Shown here: positions 49,163 to 59,017 of the stretch, piece by piece | How the letters are laid out: each line of letters starts with the position of its first letter | Numbering within the stretch: position 1 is the stretch's first letter | Source: Bacteroidales bacterium | GTDB taxonomy: Bacteria > Bacteroidota > Bacteroidia > Bacteroidales > PUMT01 | Reading direction: 5' to 3' | NCBI GenBank assembly: GCA_007132225.1 | Contig: SLPB01000061.1 | Location: 1 to 61,000 of the forward strand | DNA length: 61,000 bases | The notes under the pieces: generated by a model | Databases searched by the model: none | What the model was told of the DNA's origin: nothing | The model's input: the letters and a program-made list of their open reading frames with translations, nothing else | Translations under genes and position numbers: made by a program

Positions 49163-51757
49163 ATGAAAACTACAGCGATGTCAGTGAAAAATAGAAAAGG
49201 CGATGACCCCATAAGTAATAAGCCTGAACCACATATTAATACATACACCGATGAGGAAGCATTCAGGCATTCCCGGGAATATTTCAGGGGTGATGAACTG
49301 GCAGCACGAGTATGGATTAACAAATATGCACTGAAAGATTCTCTCGGCCGTCTCTATGAACTTACTCCCGATTATATGCATCGCCGGCTTGCAGGCGAGA
49401 TTGCAAGAATTGAAAAAAATTATCCCAATCCCCTGGGAGAAGAAGATATTTATCAATTGATGAAGGAGTTTAAGTATATTGTTCCCCAGGGAGGACCAAT
49501 GAGCGGCATAGGAAATAATTTTCAGCTTGTTTCACTTTCCAACTGTTTCGTTATTGGAGATGATTCGGGTATTGATTCCTATGGCGGAATTATGAAAGTG
49601 GACCAGGAGCAGGTCCAGTTAATGAAGAGAAGAGGAGGGGTTGGCCATGACCTTTCACCTATCAGGCCTTCAGGAAGCCAGGTTTTAAATTCCGCACTTA
49701 CCTCAACCGGTGTTGTTCCGTTTATGGAAAGATATTCAAATTCAACCCGGGAAGTGGCCCAGGATGGGCGAAGGGGTGCTTTAATGCTGACTATTTCAAT
49801 AAAACATCCCGATGCTGAAAAATTTATAGATGCAAAGCTTCAGGCAGGCAAGGTTACCGGAGCCAATGTGTCGGTAAAGATTGATGATGAGTTTATGAAG
49901 GCTGTTACTGAAAAAAAACCTTATATCCAGCAGTTTCCTGTAAATTCCGATAATCCGGAAATAAAGAAAGAGATAGATGCAGGCAAGCTTTGGGAAAAGA
50001 TAGTGCATAATGCATGGAAATCGGCCGAACCCGGAATCCTTTTTTGGGATACTGTTTTACGGGAATCGGTGCCTGATTCATATGCGGATATGGGTTACAA
50101 AACTGTGTCAACCAATCCCTGCGGAGAGATACCTTTATGTCCGTATGACAGTTGCCGGCTACTGGCGATTAATCTATACAGCTATGTAAATGAGCCATTT
50201 ACCAAAGAGTCTAAATTTGATTTCGATAAGTTCAGGCAGCATGTGGGATATGCTCAGCGGATAATGGATGATATTATTGATCTGGAGCTTGAGAAAATTG
50301 ACCGGATACTTGAAAAGATTTCTAAAGACCCTGAGGATGATGAGATCAAGCGTGTAGAACGCAAGCTTTGGGAAAATATCAGGATCAAGGCTGAAGAGGG
50401 ACGACGCACAGGTGTCGGAATAACTGCCGAAGGTGATATGCTTGCTGCACTTGGTCTGACATACGGTACTGATAATGCCAATGATTTCTCAACTGAAATA
50501 CATAAAACCGTGGCACTTGAAGCCTACCGCTCATCCGTCAGCATGGCCAGGGAGAGGGGAGCTTTCGCCATTTACGATTCTCAGCGTGAGAAAGACAATC
50601 CTTTTATTAACCGGTTGAAAAAGGAAGATGAGCAATTGTACCGGGATATGGTCCGGTACGGACGGCGTAACATTGCACTGCTGACCATAGCTCCCACTGG
50701 CACCACCAGCCTTATGACCCAGACCACATCGGGAGTTGAACCCGTTTTCATGCCGGTTTACAAGAGAAGACGCAAGGTAAACCCGAATGACAAAAATTCA
50801 ACCGTCTCTTTTGTTGACGAGGTTGGTGATTCATGGGAAGAATATAACGTTTTTCATCATAAGTTCCTTACCTGGCTGGAGGTAAACGGTTACGACTCCA
50901 ACGAAGTAAAGAAGTATGATGATGATGCTGTTGATGAACTTGTTGCCAAATCACCTTACCATAAGGCCACATCAACTGATGTTGACTGGCTTAGCAAGGT
51001 AAGGATGCAGGGAGCAATTCAGAAATGGGTTGACCATTCAATAAGCGTTACCATCAACCTTCCTGAAGATGCAAAGGAAGATCTGGTTGGCGAATTATAC
51101 GTAACCGCCTGGAAGAGCGGATGCAAAGGAACCACAGTTTACCGTGAGGGATCCCGTGCAGGGGTGCTGGTATCAAACAGAAAGGAAAAGAAAGGGGAAG
51201 ATGTTCATGTACCCAAAAAACGGCCCGAAGTACTGGAGGCTGATGTGGTAAGGTTTATGAACAATGATGAGAAATGGATAGCTTTTGTGGGCAAGCTTGA
51301 TGGAAGACCTTATGAGATATTTACAGGGAAGGAGGATGATGATGTTTTCCCGGTACCAAAAACTATCAAGAAAGGCTATATCATTAAAAGGGTGCAGGAA
51401 GACGGGACCAAGCGCTATGATTTCAGATATATTGACAAATTTGGCTACGGGAACACTTTTGAGGGGTTGTCACGAATATTTGATGTTGAATTCTGGAATT
51501 ATGCCAAGCTTATTTCCGGAGTATTGCGGCACGGCATGCCCATCCCCGATGTTGTTGACCTGGTTTCCTCTCTCAGGCTTGACAGTGAAAATATAAACAC
51601 CTGGAAAAACGGGGTTGAACGTACACTTAGAAAGTATATTCCCAATGGTACCAAAGCCAAAAAGGGATCGCTCTGCCCAAGCTGTGATTCCGGTAATTTG
51701 ATGTTCCAGGAGGGATGCCTCACCTGTCAGGATTGCGGTAATTCAAAATGCGGTTAG
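49163..51757 (+). CDS. nrdJ: Adenosylcobalamin-dependent (class II) ribonucleotide reductase with C-terminal zinc ribbon
   Basis: GPMSGIGNNFQLVSLSNCFVIGDD, NPCGEIPLCPYDSCRLLAINL, IAPTGTTSLMTQTTSGVEPVF, TSCPD-like region ending CPSCDSGNLMFQEGCLTCQDCGNSKCG. Confidence 0.94.
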   Translation: MKTTAMSVKNRKGDDPISNKPEPHINTYTDEEAFRHSREYFRGDELAARVWINKYALKDSLGRLYELTPDYMHRRLAGEIARIEKNYPNPLGEEDIYQLMKEFKYIVPQGGPMSGIGNNFQLVSLSNCFVIGDDSGIDSYGGIMKVDQEQVQLMKRRGGVGHDLSPIRPSGSQVLNSALTSTGVVPFMERYSNSTREVAQDGRRGALMLTISIKHPDAEKFIDAKLQAGKVTGANVSVKIDDEFMKAVTEKKPYIQQFPVNSDNPEIKKEIDAGKLWEKIVHNAWKSAEPGILFWDTVLRESVPDSYADMGYKTVSTNPCGEIPLCPYDSCRLLAINLYSYVNEPFTKESKFDFDKFRQHVGYAQRIMDDIIDLELEKIDRILEKISKDPEDDEIKRVERKLWENIRIKAEEGRRTGVGITAEGDMLAALGLTYGTDNANDFSTEIHKTVALEAYRSSVSMARERGAFAIYDSQREKDNPFINRLKKEDEQLYRDMVRYGRRNIALLTIAPTGTTSLMTQTTSGVEPVFMPVYKRRRKVNPNDKNSTVSFVDEVGDSWEEYNVFHHKFLTWLEVNGYDSNEVKKYDDDAVDELVAKSPYHKATSTDVDWLSKVRMQGAIQKWVDHSISVTINLPEDAKEDLVGELYVTAWKSGCKGTTVYREGSRAGVLVSNRKEKKGEDVHVPKKRPEVLEADVVRFMNNDEKWIAFVGKLDGRPYEIFTGKEDDDVFPVPKTIKKGYIIKRVQEDGTKRYDFRYIDKFGYGNTFEGLSRIFDVEFWNYAKLISGVLRHGMPIPDVVDLVSSLRLDSENINTWKNGVERTLRKYIPNGTKAKKGSLCPSCDSGNLMFQEGCLTCQDCGNSKCG

Positions 51758-51808
51758 ACAACATTAATATTCAGGCCGCCTGAGGCTTTCAATTCCTTAT
51801 ACTTAAAA

Positions 51809-51843
51809 ATAATCACCCGGTTCTCTTAAGATCGGGTGATTAT
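51809..51843. terminator. 11-bp hairpin between convergent nrdJ and kbl
   Basis: ataatcacccg (51809-51819) / cgggtgattat (51833-51843). Confidence 0.65.
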
Positions 51844-51907
51844 CCATATTCCGGACCTGACAGATAACCGGACTTAATAACTTTGCCGCAGGGTTTGTTG
51901 ACAGCCA

Positions 51908-53098
51908 TTAGCCTAAAACCCCAAGCTCCCTGCCAATCTTTGTAAAAGCAGCAATACATTTGTCGAGATGGTCAGTGCGGTGGGCTGCTGATACCTGAAC
52001 CCTTATCCGGGCCTGATCTTTTGGTACAACGGGGAAATAGAATCCAATTACAAATATTCCCTCATCCAGCAGCCTGGCAGCAAAATCCTGGGAAAGCTTT
52101 GCATCATAAAGCATTACAGCGATAATGGCAGATTGGGTGGGTTTGATATCAAAGCCTGCAGCTTTCATTTTCTCCATGAAATAGCTGGTGTTGATGTGTA
52201 GTTTATCCTGAAGCTCATGAGTTTCGGCCATCATATCGAACATTTTTATACCTGCATTCACAACTGATGGTGGCACCGAGTTAGAGAAAAGGTATGGCCT
52301 TGATCGTTGCCGTAAAATCTCAATTATCTCTTTCCTTCCTGTTGTGAAGCCTCCTATGGCTCCTCCAAAGGCTTTCCCAAGTGTCCCCGTAATTATGTCG
52401 ACCCTTCCACGCATATTGAAAAGTTCGGTTACGCCCCTTCCAGTTTTACCTACTACTCCGGCAGAATGACATTCGTCCACCATTACCATGGCATCGTATT
52501 TCTCAGCCAGTTCATTTATTTTATCCATTGGTGCCACGTTGCCGTCCATGGAGAACACGCCGTCGGTTACTATTATGCGAAATCGCTGCGCCTGCGCTTC
52601 TCTTAGTTTTTCTTCAAGGTCAGCCATATCTGCATTCTTATACCGGTAACGCTGTGCTTTGCAAAGCCTGACACCGTCAATTATGGACGCGTGATTCAGG
52701 GAATCGGAGATAATGGCATCCTCACTGGAAAATAATGGTTCAAAAACTCCGCCGTTTGCATCGAAACAGGCAGCATACAATATTGTCTCTTCGGTGCCGA
52801 AGTATTCAGCTATCCTGGCTTCCAGTTTTTTATGCAGGTCCTGCGTTCCGCAGATAAACCTTACTGAAGACATGCCGAACCCGCGGGAATCCATTCCCTC
52901 TTTTGCAGCCTCTATTAGTGCAGGGTGATTTGAAAGGCCAAGATAATTATTGGCACAGAAATTAAGAACCCTGTCCCCATTTTCGACTTCAATCTCAACA
53001 TCCTGGGGCGATGTTATGATCCGTTCCTTTTTAAAAAGTCCTTCAGACCGGATGCTCTCAAGCTCTTTATGTAGGTGTTCTTTAATTTTTCCGTACAT
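51908..53098 (-). CDS. kbl: Glycine C-acetyltransferase (2-amino-3-ketobutyrate CoA ligase)
   Basis: NFCANNYLGLSNHPALIEAAKEGMDSRGFGMSSVRFICGTQDLHKKLE, VDECHSAGVVGKTGRGV, GTLGKAFGGAIGGFTTG. Start revised to MYGKIKEHL (53098). Confidence 0.95.
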   Translation of the reverse strand: MYGKIKEHLHKELESIRSEGLFKKERIITSPQDVEIEVENGDRVLNFCANNYLGLSNHPALIEAAKEGMDSRGFGMSSVRFICGTQDLHKKLEARIAEYFGTEETILYAACFDANGGVFEPLFSSEDAIISDSLNHASIIDGVRLCKAQRYRYKNADMADLEEKLREAQAQRFRIIVTDGVFSMDGNVAPMDKINELAEKYDAMVMVDECHSAGVVGKTGRGVTELFNMRGRVDIITGTLGKAFGGAIGGFTTGRKEIIEILRQRSRPYLFSNSVPPSVVNAGIKMFDMMAETHELQDKLHINTSYFMEKMKAAGFDIKPTQSAIIAVMLYDAKLSQDFAARLLDEGIFVIGFYFPVVPKDQARIRVQVSAAHRTDHLDKCIAAFTKIGRELGVLG

Positions 53099-53239
53099 TC
53101 GGTTATTATTATGGTTTGCACATAACTTCAGGTGATTTACCCTTAACAAAGATAACTTTTTAGCAGGCATTTTTGAGCAGTTGCCCCTATGTTGAATAAT
53201 AGTTGGTCCATTTTTATAATCTCAATGCCAAAAAAGCAC

Positions 53240-54784
53240 TTATTTTTTCAAAATCAGGGCTACCCACTTTTGTCCGGTTGAGGGGGCAGACAATGTTTGC
53301 TTTCCTCCTCCTGAAATTGTGAAAGTTGCACTCCATTCGGACTCCTCTATTTTGAGCCATTTCACTTCAAAATCACCGGATGCCTCACTCATATCAATCT
53401 CCACGCTTCCTCCGTCTCTAAAATACACAGCATATTGTTTACCAATCTCCGCAAGGCACCAGGCCTCATTATAGCTTCTGTTACTTAAAAGGGAGTTGTT
53501 TGGCTCACTGGTGAACACATTAAATTCATTGAAAAGCATTCTTGCACTTTTGATATGGGCCTGTGCATCCGCATTAATTCCTATACCTGATGGAGGCCTG
53601 TGAAACCTGGCAGAAGCGGCTCCGGCAAACAGGGAAACCCAGAAATGTGTTATTCCTCTAATTGACCCTCCTGTCCACCCTAACGAACCCCCATATAATT
53701 TAACTGCAGTGAGAGGCTTCATATCGGTTTCTGTTTTTTCATCTGCTATATCCTCTTTAGCTGCAAGCCAATTGTTATAATATGCATCATAATCAGAACC
53801 TTCCCAGTTTTGAGAAAAGTCATAAAAATCATATTTTGAAGAACGCCTGATTTCCTGTTGCCTTGGATTGTTTAATTCATTTTCTCTTGCCTGATTTGTG
53901 ACAAACACATTTTTTCCTTCACTTTCAGCTTTATCCTTTATATAATTAGTCCAGTAAGCACCGAATTCCAATGGTTCGAGGGTCTCGTTTTCTATTTGAT
54001 ATAAAACGTTGCCGTATTTAAAAGTGATATCAAGTACTTTATCAACGTAATTTTTTAATGTCTCAAGCACAACTGTCCCGGGTGCAGCCGGATCATGTGA
54101 CAATTCGGGAACACAATACCACAGGGGATGATCTCCTCCTGTATATGATCCGCCGGGTAATCCCGAGTCCTGAGAGGTATAGCTGGTATTTCTATCAGGA
54201 TTCCATGGATGACAATTCCAGCCGGTATTATATATTCCATCTTCAGGATGATGCGGATTGTCACCCCTTAGATCGAACCTGTCAAAAAATTCCAATTGTA
54301 CTATGATATCACGTTTTTCACATTCATCTAAAAAAGTATCCAAACGGTCAATCCATTCCTGATCCCATTGATCAAGGTCGTAAACATCTGTATCCACATT
54401 AACACCAGGTGTCCCGCTTGTTTTCAAATAAGGAAACCGGTTACCCTGATTCCGGGAGCTAAGACTTCCACGAACATAATTGCCCCCTATTTCCTGCAAT
54501 AGATCAAGGTGTTCTATAAGAGTCATTTGATCATCATAATATAAATGCAGTCTGCCATCAGCCGGATATTGATACAGATTATCTTCTTCAGAAGCTCCTA
54601 TTAACAGTATAGGTTCATCTTTATATTCCCAGTATCCCGGATTTTCAGAAGAGATTTTAATTTCAACTCTGCTTTTGGGCTTCTCTTCTACCGGGGGTAT
54701 GAGATCTATCCCTTCAGGTTCTGATATTTTGGTGCATCCGTGGATAAATAAAAGCAATGCAATCAGGTGTAATACTCTTTTCAT
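53240..54784 (-). CDS. Secreted lipoprotein with clan-A glycoside-hydrolase-like TIM barrel
   Basis: LLLFIHGCTK lipobox; GGNYVRGSLSSRN, KYGNVLYQIENETLEP (NE acid/base-like motif), C-terminal beta domain ending TGQKWVALILKK. Confidence 0.65.
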   Translation of the reverse strand: MKRVLHLIALLLFIHGCTKISEPEGIDLIPPVEEKPKSRVEIKISSENPGYWEYKDEPILLIGASEEDNLYQYPADGRLHLYYDDQMTLIEHLDLLQEIGGNYVRGSLSSRNQGNRFPYLKTSGTPGVNVDTDVYDLDQWDQEWIDRLDTFLDECEKRDIIVQLEFFDRFDLRGDNPHHPEDGIYNTGWNCHPWNPDRNTSYTSQDSGLPGGSYTGGDHPLWYCVPELSHDPAAPGTVVLETLKNYVDKVLDITFKYGNVLYQIENETLEPLEFGAYWTNYIKDKAESEGKNVFVTNQARENELNNPRQQEIRRSSKYDFYDFSQNWEGSDYDAYYNNWLAAKEDIADEKTETDMKPLTAVKLYGGSLGWTGGSIRGITHFWVSLFAGAASARFHRPPSGIGINADAQAHIKSARMLFNEFNVFTSEPNNSLLSNRSYNEAWCLAEIGKQYAVYFRDGGSVEIDMSEASGDFEVKWLKIEESEWSATFTISGGGKQTLSAPSTGQKWVALILKK

Positions 54785-55122
54785 AATAGAAACATTTGTT
54801 TTAAAACCCTGAGACCCAAATAATTTTATAAAAAACCTGTCTGTCATTCAAACAGGAAAAAATTACAAGGATGATCTATAAAAAATTGTATAGAATTAAA
54901 ATTACAGTTCTCTGTTTTATTTAACAAATTTATTTAATAATTGTTTTTTTGCCCTGTAAACTAATAATAACAATGATATAAATAAGGTTTTTAATCAAAT
55001 AATATTATTATGTTTGGTATCTGCGGAGAATTAATACTTGCCAGTTATAAGTGCATTTTTTTTGATTGGAAAGAAGCCTGTGGATTTTAATATGCGTTTG
55101 TACAATTCAATAAAATACTGAA

Positions 55123-56085
55123 ATGACCAAAATCCTGGTAATAGGATCTGCCGGACAGATAGGTTCCGAATTAACCCTTAATTTGCGGGAATTGTATGGC
55201 GATGATAATGTTATTGCGGGCATTATAACATCAAAGCCTCCTGAGATACTGAGTGAGACGGGACCATGGGAAATTGTTGATATACTGGACAGGCAAATGA
55301 TTGTCTCGGCAGTAAAAAGTCACAGGGTGGATACTATTGTCAATATGGCTGCAATACTCTCTGCCACGGGTGAGGGTAATCCCATGCTGGCATGGGATGT
55401 TAACATGAACGGGCTGATCAATGTTCTTGAGGTTGCAAGGGAGTTTAAAATGAAGCAGGTACTTGTGCCAAGTTCGATTGCGGTCTTCGGGCCTGCTACC
55501 CCGGTTAACCACACCCCACAGGAAACCGTTCTGAACCCCACCACTATTTATGGGGTCACAAAGGTTGCAGGTGAATTACTTGGTGATTATTATGTTAAGA
55601 GATACGGTCTGGATGTAAGGGGATTGAGATACCCCGGAATTATCAGCCATAAAACCCTTCCCGGTGGCGGCACTACCGATTATGCCGTGGCCATATATTA
55701 TGAAGCTGTTAAAAACAGGAAGTATACATGTTTTGTCAATGAAGAAACACGGCTTCCGATGATGTATATGCCGGATTGCCTCAAAGCCACGATAGAACTT
55801 ATGCAGGCCGATTTCAAAACCCTTGGGCACCATTGTAATTTCAATGTTGGTGCAATGAGTTTCACCGCAGGGGAGCTTGCCCTCTCGGTGAAAAAACATA
55901 TGCCGGATTTTGAAATCAATTATAAACCTGATGAACGTCAAAAAATAGCAGATTCCTGGCCTGATTCAGTTGATGATACAGCAGCTCGTGAAGAATGGGG
56001 ATGGAAGCATGAATATGATCTTGACAACATGACCCGGGACATGCTTAAGGCAATAAGTGAAAAACATGAAAAGGGGCTTATCTGA
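55123..56085 (+). CDS. L-threonine 3-dehydrogenase, SDR/epimerase-like type
   Basis: ILVIGSAGQIGSELTLNLRELYG, PSSIAVFGPATP, TIYGVTKVAGELLGDYYVKRYGLDVRGLRYPGIIS, GGGTTDYAVAIYYEAV, RLPMMYMPDCLKATIELM. Confidence 0.9.
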   Translation: MTKILVIGSAGQIGSELTLNLRELYGDDNVIAGIITSKPPEILSETGPWEIVDILDRQMIVSAVKSHRVDTIVNMAAILSATGEGNPMLAWDVNMNGLINVLEVAREFKMKQVLVPSSIAVFGPATPVNHTPQETVLNPTTIYGVTKVAGELLGDYYVKRYGLDVRGLRYPGIISHKTLPGGGTTDYAVAIYYEAVKNRKYTCFVNEETRLPMMYMPDCLKATIELMQADFKTLGHHCNFNVGAMSFTAGELALSVKKHMPDFEINYKPDERQKIADSWPDSVDDTAAREEWGWKHEYDLDNMTRDMLKAISEKHEKGLI

Positions 56086-56288
56086 TCCATTTGCTGCTGG
56101 TAAGTAATTACTGAAAGTCACTTTTCGGTGCCAATCCTGATTGAGGACGGACCGGCTGACTGTTCCGGTGCAGTTTATTATCGTTTTTTGCTGGTTTGTT
56201 TTTGAGGACCCTCTGGCAGATCAAAAATTATGATAAGCCGGTTGTGGTAATTTTTGTATTTTTACAGTAAACATAAAACCTGATCCAT

Positions 56289-57815
56289 ATGTCTGAAATA
56301 CCAGTAAGAGTAAGATTTGCACCAAGTCCCACCGGTCCGCTGCACATAGGCGGAGTGCGAACAGCTCTTTTCAACTATCTTTTTGCACGGAAAAATAATG
56401 GCACTTTTATTTTACGTATGGAAGATACCGACCAGCACAGGTATGTAACCGGAGCAGAGGAGTATATTATCGAGTCGCTCGAATGGTGCAAACTGGCAAT
56501 TGACGAAGGTGTTTCTGCGGGAGGCCCACATGCTCCATACAGACAATCTGAAAGAAAGGATATTTACCGCGATTATGCGACGCAGCTTGTGGACAGCGGT
56601 CATGCATACATTGCTTTTGACAGTTCCCCGGAGCTTGAAAGGCTCCGTGAAGAGAAAGAGAAGAGTGGCGGGGTTTTTCAGTATGATCATACAGTACGCG
56701 GATCACTGAATAATTCTTTATCACTTTCTCCTTCTGAAGTTGAAAAGATGCTCAGCAACGAAGTTCCCCATGTAATAAGGTTCAAAATGCCGGTGGACAG
56801 GGAAATTGTTATCCATGACATTATAAGGGGAGAGGTGCGGGTAAATACCTCCACGCTTGATGACAAAGTGCTGTTTAAGGCCGACGGCATGCCAACATAT
56901 CATCTTGCCAATGTAACGGATGATTATCTGATGGAAATATCCCATGTAATACGGGGAGAGGAATGGCTTCCTTCATTGCCTCTGCATATATTACTTTATG
57001 AAGCCCTGGGGTGGAAAGAAAACATGCCTGAATTTGCCCACCTGCCACTTTTACTTAAACCCAGCGGAAAAGGAAAATTAAGTAAAAGGGACGGCGACAA
57101 GCTTGGCTTTCCCGTATTCCCTTTACAGTGGACAGATCCTTCCAGCGGTGCAATATCTGCCGGTTACAGGGAATCAGGATATTTTCCTGAAGCATTTGTT
57201 AACCTGCTGGCGTTGCTGGGATGGAATCCCGGTACCGATAAGGAGATATTTTCACTCGATGAGCTCACTGAGTATTTTTCGCTGGAAAGGGTACACAAGT
57301 CCGGCGCCCGGTTTGACCCGGAGAAAGCAAAATGGTTCAATCATCAATACCTTGTATCCATGGATGATTCCAGGCTTGCCAAAGAGTTTAAAAAGATAGT
57401 CAGAGAAAAGGGGTTTGATGCCGACCATGAAAAACTGGAGAATATCTGTGGACTTGTTAAGGAGAGGGCTGGTTTCGTGAGCGAGATCTGGGATCAGGCT
57501 TCATTTTTCTTTGAAAGACCCCGGCAGTATGATGAAAAAGTAATCAGAAAGAAATGGAAGGAAGAAACACCGGCTTTACTTAGTGAAATTGCCGGGTTGC
57601 TTCATAAAACCGAACCTTTTAGTGCAGGTAATCTTTCTGCTGATATTAAGTACCATCTCGAAAAGACCGGAACGGGGATCGGAACCGTGATGACTCCACT
57701 CAGACTTGCTCTGGTAGGGGAAAGCAAGGGACCTGATCTTTTTAGTATTCTTGAACTTCTGGGAAAGGAGGAGAGCATTGCCCGTATTAATCTTGCCATT
57801 GAGAGAATCGGTTAG
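56289..57815 (+). CDS. gltX: Glutamyl-tRNA synthetase
   Basis: VRFAPSPTGPLHIGGVRTALFNYLFAR (HIGH), FILRMEDTDQHRY, KGKLSKRDGDKLGFPVFPL (KLSKR). Confidence 0.97.
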   Translation: MSEIPVRVRFAPSPTGPLHIGGVRTALFNYLFARKNNGTFILRMEDTDQHRYVTGAEEYIIESLEWCKLAIDEGVSAGGPHAPYRQSERKDIYRDYATQLVDSGHAYIAFDSSPELERLREEKEKSGGVFQYDHTVRGSLNNSLSLSPSEVEKMLSNEVPHVIRFKMPVDREIVIHDIIRGEVRVNTSTLDDKVLFKADGMPTYHLANVTDDYLMEISHVIRGEEWLPSLPLHILLYEALGWKENMPEFAHLPLLLKPSGKGKLSKRDGDKLGFPVFPLQWTDPSSGAISAGYRESGYFPEAFVNLLALLGWNPGTDKEIFSLDELTEYFSLERVHKSGARFDPEKAKWFNHQYLVSMDDSRLAKEFKKIVREKGFDADHEKLENICGLVKERAGFVSEIWDQASFFFERPRQYDEKVIRKKWKEETPALLSEIAGLLHKTEPFSAGNLSADIKYHLEKTGTGIGTVMTPLRLALVGESKGPDLFSILELLGKEESIARINLAIERIG

Positions 57816-57865
57816 AGAAACAGGATAGTCATAAGCAGGGTTTGCCGGGAAGGCTGTTTTATTAG

Positions 57866-58999
57866 TCAGAAGCGGGGACAGGGAACCTGTCCGATACCTT
57901 TAAGATCAGTCAGAAGCTTGCCAAACCTGTAATGAACTGCAATTTCATGGGCGCCGCCTGTACTCTGTATCATATTGGATATTGTAAGATCATAACTGTA
58001 GCTAAGCATGAACTGATCAAACAATACACCTGCCGATACGATCACCGCATCACGGTTCCATTCCGATCCGCCCTGAGGCATCCCGCGATACCATAACCCT
58101 ATCCGCAGGGGTGTCCTGAAATAATATGCTCCCAGATCAAGCTGGTTAACAGATGACTGCCTCCTGAACTGATAAGCCAGAGAAATGGTTTGGGCTTCCA
58201 TATTCCGGTATTGCCTTTTTATATTAAAGGTTGCTCCGCCAAATGCTGTTAATTTCAATGGCATATGACCGGGATCTTCTGCAAGTGTTGAGTTTAGCTG
58301 CATAAGGTGGCCGACAGTAACCCCTGTCCAGAACTTGCTGGTAAAGACCAGCAGTGAAGAGCTGAAATTCAGTTGTCCCCTGTTGAGTTCGGGTGGCGTC
58401 TGGATGCTTGAAGGAAGAATGGTTTCGCCATAGAACTGGTCGGCAAAAGTAAGTTTATCAAAATTTATTCTTCTCTGGAAATAGTATGTTTCCAGGCCCG
58501 GTTGAAAGAAAAGGTCCCTTCCTGCCTTTATCCTGTATGAATAGTTTATTCCCGCCTTAGTTGAGGTTAGCTTGCTGCTGCCGGCATTATCATGTATAAA
58601 ACTTACACCTATTCCGCTGTTATATTCTTCCACATACTGGTCAAAAGAAACGGCATATGTAATAAAGCGCCCCGATAACCTGGGCCACTGATCGCGGTAA
58701 TTCATTACAAGTCTTCCTTCGTTTGCCGATCCTGCCATGGATGGCCCGAGTTGCATTGGAGCGGAGTAGAATTGCGAAAACTGGGAATCCTGGGTGTAGG
58801 ATGAGGATATCGGCAAAAGTAATGCTATAATTGTCAGCCATGTTAAGTGTAAAGTTCTTTTACGGTTATAACCATTTTTATGAAGCAATCTATCCCTGCA
58901 ATCAGCCGCTCTACCTGTGCTGATCTGTACCCGGGAAGAGGGGTGCTTCTGTTTCACCCCTGCACTATTATATTTTACTTTGTTCATGTCTTTTTTCAA
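57866..58999 (-). CDS. PorP/SprF family type IX secretion membrane protein
   Basis: QDSQFSQFYSAPMQLGPSMAGSANEGRLVMNYRDQWPRL...FITYAVSFDQYVEEYNSGIGVSFIHDNAGSSKL; TGGAHEIAVHYRFG. Confidence 0.92.
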   Translation of the reverse strand: MKKDMNKVKYNSAGVKQKHPSSRVQISTGRAADCRDRLLHKNGYNRKRTLHLTWLTIIALLLPISSSYTQDSQFSQFYSAPMQLGPSMAGSANEGRLVMNYRDQWPRLSGRFITYAVSFDQYVEEYNSGIGVSFIHDNAGSSKLTSTKAGINYSYRIKAGRDLFFQPGLETYYFQRRINFDKLTFADQFYGETILPSSIQTPPELNRGQLNFSSSLLVFTSKFWTGVTVGHLMQLNSTLAEDPGHMPLKLTAFGGATFNIKRQYRNMEAQTISLAYQFRRQSSVNQLDLGAYYFRTPLRIGLWYRGMPQGGSEWNRDAVIVSAGVLFDQFMLSYSYDLTISNMIQSTGGAHEIAVHYRFGKLLTDLKGIGQVPCPRF

Positions 59000-59017
59000 T
59001 TTTCATCCATGTTGCTC

